From: Castanopsis chinensis
Taxonomy: Eukaryota; Streptophyta; Magnoliopsida; Fagales; Fagaceae
Assembly (NCBI GenBank): GCA_032878915.1
Contig: JAVQMG010000125.1
Span: 25,549,501 to 25,613,500, forward strand
Direction of reading: 5' to 3'
Length of the DNA stretch: 64,000 nt
Part shown: piece by piece, positions 22,528 through 33,918 of the stretch
How the letters are laid out: each line of letters opens with the position of its first letter
Numbering within the stretch: the stretch's first letter is position 1
Program-made: the position numbers and the translations under genes
The notes under the pieces: generated by a model
Told to the model about the DNA's origin: nothing
Database searches by the model: none
Seen by the model: the letters and a program-made list of their open reading frames with translations, nothing else

Positions 22528-22535
22528 TATTTATA
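22528..22535 (-). promoter_or_regulatory. TATA box of the antisense gene
   Basis: TATAAATA on the minus strand, within CTATAAATAG, lies 166 bp upstream of the antisense ATG and about 200 bp inside the 3' LTR border. It implies a start near 22500 and a leader of about 140 bp. Confidence 0.65.
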
Positions 22536-22720
22536 GGCATTGACCCCAGTACACGAAGCGACGCGACCAGCCAAAAAGCGACAAATGGCACGTCCTTCGA
22601 AAAACGAGCTGACATGATTGGTCTCCAGTTAAATCATGACAAGTGGCACCTACAACAGCTGGCATAAGGACGCTTGTCCAAACAACGGCGTTAGTAGATG
22701 TGAATCCTAGATGACCCATG

Positions 22721-22730
22721 GACAAGGGGG
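22721..22730 (+). other. Polypurine tract
   Basis: GACAAGGGGG followed by CAAC sits immediately before the TG of the 3' LTR and is the expected plus-strand primer. Confidence 0.7.
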
Positions 22731-22734
22731 CAAC

Positions 22735-23338
22735 TGATGTGGTGTAAACAAATGCAACTCTGAATTTGTCCATGGAGATCGTCCAGGACAAACCAGGTGC
22801 TCAAGACGAGGTAAGTTGCCCTGGCTTCCTCAAGACGAGGTAAGCTGTCTTGGCTTCCTCAAGATGAGGCAAATTGCCCTGGCTTGATCAAGACGAGGTA
22901 AGCTGTCTTGAAGACCTCGGGACGAAGAATTATGGACGACACGTGAGCACTTGGAAAATTTAAGGTATAAAATGTCTCCGTATTGTACGAGTAACCTCCA
23001 AGTGACCGTTGCGCGCAAAAAGGGTAACCCCTAAACAGTTGGAAGAATATATTCAAATACAAACCTCCTCAATTCAAGGGGAGGTTACAAATCCAATAAC
23101 CGCTCTTAAGACACTATATAAACACTAGTTCAGACCAGAAAAAGGTACGTAAAATCATTCCTAAAAAATTGGAACTTGAAAATAATTGAGAGGAAAACTG
23201 ACTTTATCATCGGAGGGTTATTGGCCGGCAACCCCGGTCCCCTTTGATCACTTCTCTTTCTTTTTCAAGCTACCAAGAGCAAGCGTTAGCCCGCTCTAAT
23301 CTGAAACATTCAGCCTACTGATTTTCTTCCCATCATCA
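22735..23338 (+). repeat. 3' LTR
   Basis: It has the same length (604 bp) and structure as the 5' LTR, including the four 29-bp repeats (22800-22915) and TATA box (23115-23122). The right target duplication CCTTT is at 23339-23343. Confidence 0.96.
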
Positions 23339-23343
23339 CCTTT

Positions 23344-25730
23344 TATTTTATTATAACATCTACACCACATCTCTTACTTTAGCACACAAACAACCAACCG
23401 CTTATTGTAACTTGTTTTAGGATTTAGGTTTGTACCCTTCTACTAGTAGAATGGTATGGTCACAAATATTAAAAAAAATTGGCATTTAGAGACATCTATT
23501 GTAGCCTTTTTTTGGTGCTTGATGTGGTTAATATTAAAAATTTAGTATTTAACATATCTAAATGCTAGTGCTGTAATAAGTACTCTCAATACAACTTGGT
23601 CACGTATTCACATCGTGTCTCGTCCAATACATTGAAGTATTAGGTGGAGACTTTGTCCCTTTCAAAAAGTCAATTTCAAAAACAAATTATCAAATGAGCA
23701 CTTAGTTCAGTTGGTTGTTTTATGTTTTCCTCTCATATTAATATATAAATAAGTGTGTCCATAAGTTGGGATAAGTTTGGAGTACTTTTCCATCCAACCA
23801 AACTTGTAAAATGAGAAATTTCCAATTAAAACTATATGAATTAGGTTAGCGGCATATTGCCCTATCTAATAAAAAATTGGATTTTTATTCAACTATTTTA
23901 ACTTATTATAGTTTCATCCAAATTAAGTAAAAAATATGAAAATAAATTAAACTAAGTCTTAAAATCCAAAAATATATTTAATTAACAATGTTTTTTTTTT
24001 CTCCCAAAAAAAATTAACAATGTTAAAATATATAATTGTTAATAACTATTAAATTAATAGCATGGATTGGGTTATGTTACTGGGATTGGAAATTTTGTCA
24101 ACCCAAGCCTTAATATATATATATATATATATATGTAAATATATATCCAACAATCAACTTTTGGAAAATCAATTCGAGGTATTGAGATGGGTTAGGTTAA
24201 AGTTACTTGGACATAATTTTTTGTGAGCCTAAAACCAAGCTAACCCAAAAGTTTCATTAACCAAAAAAAAAAAACTCAACCCAATTAACCCGAGGTATTG
24301 TGTTTTCTTGGCTCAAATTCATCACATTGATTAGTTGAGTGCACACCTCTACCTAAAGGCTAAAGGGTGCACTCTATGTACAAAATCTACAAGAGGCATG
24401 CCCTCATATAAAAGGAGGGCATAGTTCATCATAAATAGAAAATTTTTACCAATTTTTTAATATGACATTTTCATCAACTTGCAATAATATTAGTTTTACA
24501 TGGATATATACGGATCTATAATAGACAACTTTTATTATGCACTAATTACAACACATAATATTCCTAGTTCCTACCAACTTATCCTCTACTTTCTTCTCCT
24601 CTTCCTCAATTTCTCTCCATCCAAACATAAGAGCAATTGTAAAAAGATTAAGAATTTTTTAACGTATGGGTTTTTTTTTTTTTTGGTGTAACTCATATAC
24701 TTCCATTTTGATTTGTAACTTACCCCTTCCATTCGTCCTAGTCATACATGCCAAACCTACCTCGAATGAGTGGACTTGAAGTTTGGAACCCCAAATTTCA
24801 TCCATTGTCCTTAATTGATTAATTAATTAGCAAGAAGAAAACTTAATTTCTCTCCCCCCTGCCTTGTGGCCTAGTTTTTTTTTTTTTTTTTAAATAAAAA
24901 AAAACTATTTACCAATATATATGTGTGTATTGAAAAAGTTAATCCTATCGTTTTTATGAATAAGAAATATGTCTATACCATATAAGTCTTAGTTACCTTA
25001 AGGACTGTAGTACTATTTTTAACCCTTAAGAGAAGTTATTTCATTTTCTTTTATTTTTGAGAATCAAGAGAAGTTAGTTACAAGTTTCTTGACATAGATA
25101 AAATTTGACTAGAACCAACAAAAGATACATGTGTATATATCACTTAAATATAGTTTTTTTTTTTTAATAAGTAGAGTAAATATAGTTGAGTAAGTAGACG
25201 CACTTGATCTTTCTATTGTCAATTGTAACCTTGAACTAAAACCAAAAAAATTTTTGCATCGAAAGTATATTTTGTGTTTGAAGTAGGTTTTAGACTCATG
25301 TATAATAAACTTTTTAAAACTTTTCAGTATCATTAGTAAATTAAAAACTATTTATTGATACGACATCTTATAAGATATTCCTCTCACAACAATTGTAAGG
25401 TCCCACATGTTAATTGAGAAATATCTCATAATATTGTCTCCTTTTAAGCCTTAATGAAATAATGAAAGAGTAATGCTACAATATAAGTTGAGTTAACAAG
25501 TTTAAGTTTTTACTTATAAGATGTCTCCTTTCTCTACGAGTTTGTTTCTCCTAGTTTGTTTGTAGTTTTTACTAAGTTTTGTTTGTAACTTTCTTTCTCT
25601 GCTAGTTTTTAATCCGAGCGTTTCATATGAAGTTGCCATGCCTTACAGCTGCTTAGGTTCTTTTCCAATATAAGTTCTATTATTTATGGTGTTCTCAAAT
25701 CTTCTCCAATATAAGTTCTATTATTCCAGA
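23344..25730. other. AT-rich intergenic stretch, no gene seen
   Basis: No recognisable coding sequence on either strand. It includes a (TA)n run at about 24113-24134. From about 24060 to 24351 there is an interval with AACCC/GGGTT subterminal-like motifs, ending in GTGCACACCTCTA. That resembles a hAT terminus, but no partner end was found. Confidence 0.5.
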
Positions 25731-26240
25731 AAAACAATATTCAGAGGCCTGATAAAACAACAAACCTCGAAAAAAGAAATTGAAAAACTGAGTGAAAAAA
25801 GAGGCCTCGGACATCTTGGTGGATAAATTTTCATCAAATGGGAAATTCCCATCAAGAGTAGCAAATATTTCAGTCCTTACATCACCAGCCTCTATAACCC
25901 TATAAATCATCTAAATTTTAAATAAAACAAACAAAACAAATGCAATTCTTTAAATCCGGACAAAACCCAGTTTTTTTTATTAAAAAAAAAAAAGGAAGAA
26001 GAAGAACACAGAATGAAGAAAATAATAACATTAGGATGTTGTCAGAAGTAGCTGGTTAGGATATCACATACTTCGGCAAAGAAAATATCATTGGGAATCC
26101 GAATGATTCTTTTCATCATCCAACATCTCTAATTCAAAGAAAAAAAAAATATACCAATCACAAATTCAATTAAATAGCTTAATGGGTAGCGTTTAAAAAT
26201 AAGAGAAAATTAATATTTTTTTTTAAAATGTATCAGCCTT
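25731..26240 (-). repeat. Distal copy of a duplicated genic segment
   Basis: This segment is repeated with indels at 26729-27258, about 1 kb away in the same orientation. On the minus strand it contains a possible exon piece reading VIEAGDVRTEIFATLDGN and another reading RIIRIPNDIFFAEVCDIL followed by TSYF and a stop. I do not recognise the family. In the other copy the first piece is frame-shifted. The segment may be remnants of a duplicated gene or of a transcribed non-coding locus. Confidence 0.6.
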
Positions 26241-26728
26241 TTTTAAATAGCTTAATGGGTGATATTTATGCCTTCCAAGCTGCTTATGGTCCTTCTCCAA
26301 TGTAAGTTCTAATTACTTTTGGTAGTGTAAATCGACTGTTACATTTAATTCAGTAGGTATGACCTTATAGGTCATTTTATTTAAGAAACAAGTTTTAATC
26401 GACTCTCTGCAATTGTTATGAGACAGTAATTGGTCCTGCACCTATAGGCTTGGGGACAAGAAAAGGAAGATTTTGGCTGTACATTACTACATTGAGTTAT
26501 AATTCCACAAATTAAAGGAAATTGAGAAATTGTGCTTAAACAATTATGTTATTATGATTAGATCATTTGCTTAAAATCATTCTAAATTGTCAGAAAATTT
26601 CATATTGATTTTGAATGTAAAATTACAGTCTTGATTGCAACCAAAGTAGAAACTACCAAAAAAAGCGCAAACAAATTCTTTAAGCCCATCTTTTTTAAAA
26701 CCAATTCAAACCTAATAGAATCAGATTA

Positions 26729-27258
26729 AAAACAATATTCAGAGGCCTAAAAAACAGCAAACCAAGAAACAAAGAAATTGAAATCTGAGTGAAAAAAGAG
26801 GCCTCAGAGATCTTGGTGGATAAAATTCATCAAATGGGAATTCCCATCAAGAGTAGCAAATATTAATCCTTGCATCACCGGCCTCTATAACCCTATAAAT
26901 CATCTATGTTTTAAATAAAATAAAAGCAATTCTTAAAAACCAAACAAACCCAGTTTATTTAAGTTAAAAAAATCATCTAAGTTATAAATAAAAGCAATTC
27001 TTAAAAAAAAAACCCTTTTTTAAATTAAAAAAAAAAATCAGCGAAAGAAAAAATAACATTATGATGTTGTCAGAAGTAGCTGGTTAGGATATCACATATT
27101 TCGGCAAAGAAAATATCATTGGGAATCCGAATGATTCTTTTCATCATCCAACATCTCTAATTCAAAGAAAAAAATACATACCAATCACAAATTCAATCGA
27201 ATAGCTCAATGGGTATGATTCAAAATAATAGAAAAGTTTTTGAACAAAATGTATCAGC
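26729..27258 (-). repeat. Proximal copy of the duplicated segment
   Basis: It is homologous to 25731-26240. The short frame RIIRIPNDIFFAE[I]CDIL...TSYF stop is conserved, with only a V to I change. The GTATGT donor-like site of the distal copy is ATATGT here. The locus may belong to the minus-strand promoter at about 27620. Confidence 0.6.
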
Positions 27259-27499
27259 CTTGTCACCGAGAAAAATATCCTAAGAAGAGGAAACCCGGAG
27301 CTAAAGGCAGAATTACAAGTATGGAATAGATACAAGTAACATAAAACTTCAATATAGCCTAATGATAGATTCCATGACCCCAATGATAAAGTTTTCAGAT
27401 CACAGAATTGCAATATTAGGCCTAATCAACCATCATATAACCAAACACTACTAGACCCATATCAACAAAACACATAAAATCAATAGATACAGAAGAAGA

Positions 27500-27624
27500 A
27501 CAAGAATGAAACCTTTGAGGGCTTTTGAGAGTTTGGACTTTGGGGAGTTTCGTGATTTGATTTATGAAAACGTAAGAGGTCGCCGCACAAGTGAAGAATG
27601 AAAGAGCTGTGAGCTGCTTTTATA
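27500..27624 (-). promoter_or_regulatory. Minus-strand promoter and first exon of an unrecognised transcript
   Basis: TATAAAA at 27624-27618 lies just upstream of a C/T-rich leader-like stretch (27590-27500). A splice-donor-like AAAG|GTTTCA occurs near 27510. I found no convincing first coding exon, so this could drive a non-coding RNA or a gene whose exons I failed to recognise in the duplicated segments downstream. Confidence 0.4.
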
Positions 27625-27659
27625 GATGAATATGAGAGAGAGAGTATTAGAAAACCCTA

Positions 27660-29200
27660 GAGAGTTGAGAGGCGGCATCGTTGCTGTGGATTAAAAGTAA
27701 TATTGGGCTGAAGTGTAGGCCGAATGTTTAGGCCTTATTCGGCTTTTTTTTTTTCTGACTTGCTTGCTATTGGGCTATAAAACCCAACATATGACCCTGG
27801 TGAAAATGTGATTTGAAGAAGACTGAAAATGTATTGAAGAAGACATTATTCTAAAATCTCTCTCTCTCTCTCTCTAACTTTCTATTTGTACTCATTCATT
27901 AGGGATCACTCCTTTTTATTGGTTCTTATACTTTTATATACTTCGTATTTGTAATGTTTGACTGTTTGTTGGTGTCTTTCTGTTTGTCATTAATAAGTCA
28001 AGGTGGTCCATGTGTTCCCTGTTAGCATATAAAAAGAAGGAAGTGTCGAAAATATTAGAATAGAATGAATTACACTAATGAGTGGAGCATGTCAGTGGGG
28101 GGTTATGTGGGCCTCCTTGTGGTGAGATGCTAATGTGGGGGTCACTTAAGGGTCACATGGGGTTCATTTAGGACATATAGGATTAGCTAATTAATATCTA
28201 AATGGATAGGCTTGACACATTGGTTTTCCATGTATGAATTTTCTGTTAATGGGTTGATAGTAGGGACCAAAATGGAAATAATTTTAAGTTTTCAAAGACT
28301 AAGGTAAGTGTGTCTAAAAAGTACCAAAACTAAAATCAACCCAAAATATGGGACCAAAAGTGCATTGTCACTTCTTTTTTTTGGGGGGCAAAAATCAACC
28401 TTGATCCACCTTCCAAATGCCTAATATTGGTTTTTGTAGATACATGAGATGATTTGGATCCTATGAAATTTGAGTTGGGATTGAGTTTAGAACTTTAAAT
28501 TGATAAACTCTTCAATCTAAAGCAACCAAATCCAGTCCACGTTATTATGATAGTTTTAAAAGTGTTTTTTTTTTTGGAGACATAGCTTGATTTATTTTAG
28601 TTGAAATTTAGTTTTGATGAAATTAGAATATAATATTCCATAAATTGTAATTATTTCTTTGAGAAAGGACTCAAATAGGTCAATGAAAGCCTCTTTTTTT
28701 TTTTTTTTTTTTTTTTGTAGTGAAAGCCCAATTTGAATGTATAACCTAACAAAATGACTCCAGGCCGAAGACCCAATTTGATTCATGATGATTAGGCTGG
28801 GTTGGTTTTTAAAATTGTTATAATATCTCAAAAATGACCTCAACCAACTCATTCACACCCCTAATTAAAAATTTAAAACAATGGGTTTTAGTTGCCAAAA
28901 AAAAAAAAAAAAAAACCTCAAATGAAAAAATACCCATGTGTTGATAAATGTTTTTTAAAAATATCTTTAAAATTGTTTTTAGATAAAACAAAGAAATCTT
29001 GCAAATATGATATTTTGGCAGTTGTTTTCTAAAACTGAAAACAAACAGACAGTTTCAAATAGCATTCTGGTGTTGTGAAAACAGGTTATTTTCAAGAGTA
29101 ATTCTCTAATAGAAATTTCCACACGTTTAGTAGTATGTTTCTGCACTTAAAAAAAATTAAAAACAAAAAGATAAAAAAAATAAAAAATGAAGAAGCCCTC
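27660..29200. other. Intergenic stretch with degenerate TE remnants
   Basis: No gene seen. About 28205-28375 resembles a lone, decayed arm of the element family at 43537-44977 (it reads, inverted, CACTTTTGGTCCC...TTTTGGTCCCTAC). Near 28862 a CACACCCCTA terminus resembles a hAT end without a partner. Poly(T) tracts are at 28692-28717 and poly(A) at 28898-28916. Confidence 0.4.
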
Positions 29201-29741
29201 AGTTTTATTTATATAAAATTACAGATTACAAAAAGGCATTACAAAATATTGAAATACAAAGCAATAGCAGTATCCAAAACTGCACAAATTGAGAGAGCCT
29301 CAAAATTTATAAGTGTCTTAACTAATAACAGAGACGCAGCAAAACTAAAGGAGGTAGAGGGAAGGGGGAATACTAATGCAAAAACAAGCAACTACAAGAA
29401 TTTGGAAGAGTGAGATGAGCAGAAGATAACCAAAGTTTAAAACATTTTATAGTATCTGAATACCTCAATTACAACATCATCATATACATTATAATATTCA
29501 ATTTTTTCTTAATTATAAATACAACAGTGGTACTAACAAATTGCCCACTAAGCCATCACTTCCATTTTAACTTTTGAGCCTGAAAATGCAGTAATCCACC
29601 TGAACAGAGACAAAAATCACTTTCCCTTGAGGTTTCCCAGCATCAGCATATCCTGAATGAGATTCTTTGGTCCACTAATTGTCATGGGAGTTTCAAGTTT
29701 CAACAATGCAAAAGTAAGGAGCAGTAACTAAAATTCAGACA

Positions 29742-31009
29742 TTAACGGGTCACTTTCTGTTTATCTAAGGCTTGAGCTACACCAGTTCCTTCAAGGTCTT
29801 TCACAAAAGTCCTGAGACACCCATTGATGATACGGGGTGCTGCTCCATCACAGAACCGTTTAGCAAGATCAACAGCCTTCAAAAATAGCCATGCCATATA
29901 TGATTAGATTAATGTAAAATGGTAAAGGAGACAGCAAAGTAAAGATGAGCAAACTTAAAAAGGAATGGAAAATAAGACACTACTTCATTAATGACAATCT
30001 GGTGCCGTGTCCCTAGCACTGTTATCTCAGACATTGCCAAATGAAGAATACAAAGCTCCAAGATTCTGCCTGCTGGCTCATTCTGCAGTATATAAACGAA
30101 TAAGATGCCAACATCTCCATTAGTAAATTTGAAAAAGCCAAAACATTGGCAAATATGTAATTTCTTTTGTGATGATCAGCCATATATATATATATATATA
30201 TATTGGGAGAAGGGGGGACCCTACGCTCTAATTTGAGATGTTAAAAATTATAAGACCTTGATGGGAAGGTAACATTACGTAAATAGCCAAAATTTCCAGG
30301 AAAGAAGAATTTGCAAATGAAAATGGAATAGAACAAAAAATAAAAAGAAGATAAGTTCTTGGGTGCAGCTAGATTTGATGCATCATAAAGAAACACTCAA
30401 ATTTATAAAAACCCATATCTTCAGCAATTTTGCTGCTAGTTCTATTGGCTACGCCCTCCCAAGAAGAGTATAAAATCAGCAATGCAATATATATGCCAAT
30501 TTCAGAATTTCAAAAACAGGAAAAACATCAAAAAGATAATAGTGTTTTAAAAATAAGAAGAAGAACATTATCATTTAAGTTAAGATAATAATGCTTAAAA
30601 AATAAGAAGACATCTTTACTCTGTCCAAGTCATAGGGTTGTACTAAATGCCAAATAAGCACACATACCTTAATTATGGAGAGTGGCATCCTAGAAAGGCA
30701 AACAAATCTATCATGGTAAGGTCAGGGCACAAGAACTGGAAAATGAATGCATACATTACAGCCTATGTTTTGCAAATAAATTTAAGTATGCATACTACCT
30801 AGCAAGAAATGCCAACGATTGTTAACAATGAGAATTGTGCTAGAAGAAAATAAGAAACCAGGAATTTAATATTTAAATGCAATAACTGCTTCAACCTTCC
30901 AATTTGCAGGGGCAACTTTGTCAATGACAAGCACATGGCTGTCCCATCTCTCCATGACTGCAACCAAAATTTTCCTAGTAAATCTGCAATGAATCATGGA
31001 GACATAGTT

Positions 31010-31065
<56 letters not shown>

Positions 31066-33806
31066 GTGCACGCACTAGCACAAATGAAGGAGAAAAAAAG
31101 AATGGATAAAGACAAGCTCCACTTACAGGAGGTAACAAATGTAGCAACAGAGATAAAGTAATAATTAACTAATCCATAAACTCAGAGGGTTTACCGCAAA
31201 ATCAATTTGCTGTATACCAACTTTGGAGGAGCTGTAAGGACTTCTGCTTCTGAGGTAGAAATAAAACAACAAAACAATTCATACTACTGAAAAGTTAGTG
31301 AAAAAGGGAAATTGAAAAATGAATGGATATAATAGAATTGCAACTAAATCAGAGAGCTAATAATAATTGCACATACAAGGCTATCATTTTCTCAACTAGT
31401 ACAAAGCTACTGAAGCAGCAGAGCCTTCCCATAAACAGAAAAGGTCATTCTAGCATGGAACTAGAGCAACATAGAGGGCACTTAAAACTTCACGAGACCT
31501 GACAATTAAACAAATTTCTGTGCATGCCCAGGTAACTTAAAAGATATATTCACTACGAAGTTATTCTGATAACAGCAAACGAACAAGCTAACACAATTTC
31601 ACATTGACTGAAGACCATCGCTCCACAATAACAAAGTTTAAGCTTAGTTCTAACTATAATCAAAATTTTGATTTTAATGATTTGCAACATGGGGACAGGT
31701 ACTCAGTAATGCTTATGTAAATATTTAGTCTGTTGGGGACATGGCTACGTATGTAACTAAACAAGTGTGAATATAGTTACCTCTTGTTTCCAACTTGAAG
31801 AGATTGACTTTTGGTAATTAAGAAATGACCTTTGCAAGTCCTGAGGAACTACAGATTGTAATTTCAATCTAGAAAACAAAATTAAACACATCCTGAACAC
31901 AGATTGCTAACATTTATATAAAGATAAAGAACAATTGGAGAGAGGGGAGGAGAAAGAATCCTAAAAACTATTATTTCAACATACAAAGATATGTGTGTGT
32001 GTGTGTATATATATATATTTCTATCAAGGAACCCCCTCAAGGTATGGGCCAGTGGGACCACCCCTGAGGGGCAAACCTTGGACGCCTACACTCCCCCACT
32101 GAGCAGGCATCAAGTAAATCATTACATGCCTCAGCTAGGAGTCAAATCAAAGACTTCTGGGTTTACATTTAGTCTAGGCACTCTCCCTAACAACTAAGGC
32201 ACCCTGGGTGAGGGCCAATCTACAAAGATAATTGAGCACATCCTGAATGCAAATGCCTAAAATTTAAAAAAGATAGTGAAGAGTTGGGGGGAGGGAACAG
32301 AGAAAACATTCTAAAGATTATTTGTTCAATCTAGAACGATAACAAAGCACATTCGTTACATAAGTCACTATAAATTAAACAAAGAAAGTGAACAATTGGG
32401 GGTGATGAGGGCAGAGAAAACATTCTAAAAACTATTTATTTAATCAAGAACGGACAGAAAACACATTCTAAACACAAATAGCTATAAATTAAACAAAGAA
32501 AGTGAACAACCGGGGGTGAGGGGGGAAGGGCAGAAAACATTCAAAAGACATAAAAGAAGCCTAGATTGCATCCTACATCCTAAGTACTAGCAACAGTCCT
32601 GAATCTTTCTATTTAATTTGCCTTGAAGTTGAAACTTGAAAGCACTGCGTGATTGAGACAACACTGATTCCAGCACATCCATCGCTTAATATAGATGCAG
32701 ATTAACCAAAAAGATAAAGAGGTTTGAACATTTCTAAAATAGCAGTCTGAAAAGAACCTCTAAACGTTAATGATTTGAAAGCGACTACATGCTTTTTGAA
32801 AAAATATAAGTTATATGGCACTAGAGAATGACACTTGCAACTTACTAATTCACTAAATTAGCCCTCAAACGCAGTCTTCTTTCTAGCAATTGCATAAAAA
32901 TTAATAAGGTAAAAACCAAAACAAAACTTTGACATGATTACCAATTGCAGATTCCTTTTCGTCATTGCTTAGAAGCTCGTCTGCTTCTTCCACTGTCTCT
33001 ACCGTAACAGGTGGCCCTCCGAAGCACATGTGATTGTATTCCAATAACGAGGCCTTATCAAATTCGTAACCAGGTTCTGAACATTGCATATAAAACAAAG
33101 CCAGTCAATATTCCCCCATCTTTTTCCCTCAAAAGCACAATACACTTGGTCCAAAAATAAAACTCTACAATAAGAAATTTACATTGCAAGCTTAGTAATA
33201 GTTGGTCTTATTAGATGATACCTCGTCGTGCATTCATTCGCTTCTCGAAAAGCCGAACTGGGTCTGAACCTTCTAAACAGGCTGCATAAACTATGGACCT
33301 GTCACAACCACACCAAACCCAAAATGCTTATTAGATTTTGGAAATGAAACAATTCTCAAGTATCCTCCTTTTTTTTACCAGAGAAACAAACATGGGTCAG
33401 CCTAAGAAACAAAAAAAGAAAGAAAACCCAGATGATAAAAAAAGAGCAAAATGAGAAAAGAATCTTACAGAGCGAGTTCTCTGGCGGCTCTTGGGCTGCA
33501 AAACCTGCCACTCTTGTCAATCTTGGGCAACATGTCTCTGTAAGAGGTTGAGGTGGAGGAAGCATCCTTGGATTTCTCTAGAGCTTGAGCTTGAGCTTGT
33601 TCTTCTTCGATGGTAAGAGCCGAATTGCGAAGAGTGGTTCGGGTACACAACAATTTGACTGTGTTCTTGTGAATGGTACAAGGGTATCTTCGTAAAGGAG
33701 AAGAGAACGGGAAAGAAGGGTAGGGGAAACTGAACTCGAAGTGGGTTTTTGAAATTGAAGGAGAAGAAGAAGAAGGATAGGTGAAAATGAAGGAGCTTGC
33801 TTCCAT
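29742..33806 (-). CDS. NusB antitermination domain protein, probably chloroplast-targeted, 7 exons
   Basis: NusB-type proteins bind RNA and act in antitermination and rRNA transcription; plant members of this kind are usually plastid proteins. Exons on the minus strand are 33806-33469, 33298-33222, 33076-32942, 31249-31195, 30983-30896, 30082-29984 and 29876-29742. All are GT-AG and in phase, giving 308 aa. Residues 1 to about 60 are Ser/Pro/Phe-rich with few acids, like a chloroplast transit peptide. YRDMLPKIDKSGRFCSPRAA starts the mature-like part. The NusB fold spans roughly residues 105-300, including EPAGRILELCILHLAMSEI and INEAVDLAKRFCDGAAPRII, and ends in LRTFVKDLEGTG. The gene is complete and looks functional. 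A hAT-like element ends 113 bp upstream of the ATG, so its promoter may be partly transposon-derived. Confidence 0.9.
31012..31063. repeat. (CT)n microsatellite in NusB intron
   Basis: Twenty-six CT units in intron 4, about 30 bp upstream of exon 5 on the minus strand; it extends the polypyrimidine-poor side of the acceptor as GA. Confidence 0.85.
31992..32220 (-). mobile_element. tRNA-derived SINE in NusB intron 3
   Basis: The minus strand carries A-box-like TGCCTTAGTTGTTAGGGAG and B-box-like GATTTGACTCC sequences. A simple TA/CA tail lies at the 3' side (plus 31992-32020). A perfect 10-bp duplication TACAAAGATA flanks it (31982-31991 and 32221-32230). Confidence 0.7.
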
Positions 33807-33918
33807 TGTTGTTGAAGCTGAGAGTGAGCGTTTTGAGGATAATGCTTCTTTCGTGTCTCTTTTATTGCTTTGAGATTTTAAGGGGGTTTAGCTTTGGGGG
33901 ATATTTTATCTTAGACAC

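Larger units (their letters stand above)
13247..23338 (+). mobile_element. Ty3/gypsy LTR retrotransposon, Tat lineage, 10,092 bp
   Basis: A full-length element has two 604-bp LTRs (TG...CA ends), a primer-binding site directly after the 5' LTR, a polypurine tract before the 3' LTR and a perfect 5-bp target duplication. The domain order is gag, aspartic protease, reverse transcriptase, degenerate RNase H, second RNase H, integrase. A long 3' region then carries an antisense gene. Protease before RT and integrase last define Ty3/gypsy. The second RNase H and the antisense gene point to the Tat group (relatives include Ogre, Retand and Grande types). The LTRs differ at 26 of 604 positions by my count (22 transitions, 4 transversions). 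The sense frame has five in-frame stops, so this copy cannot supply Pol itself. Confidence 0.96.

Noticed and set aside
23344..24351. A hAT element ending at the CACACCTCTA motif near 24351
   Set aside because: Only one end resembles a hAT terminus; no partner TIR or 8-bp duplication was found.
28400..28862. A hAT element ending at the CACACCCCTA motif near 28862
   Set aside because: Only one end resembles a hAT terminus; no partner TIR or 8-bp duplication was found.
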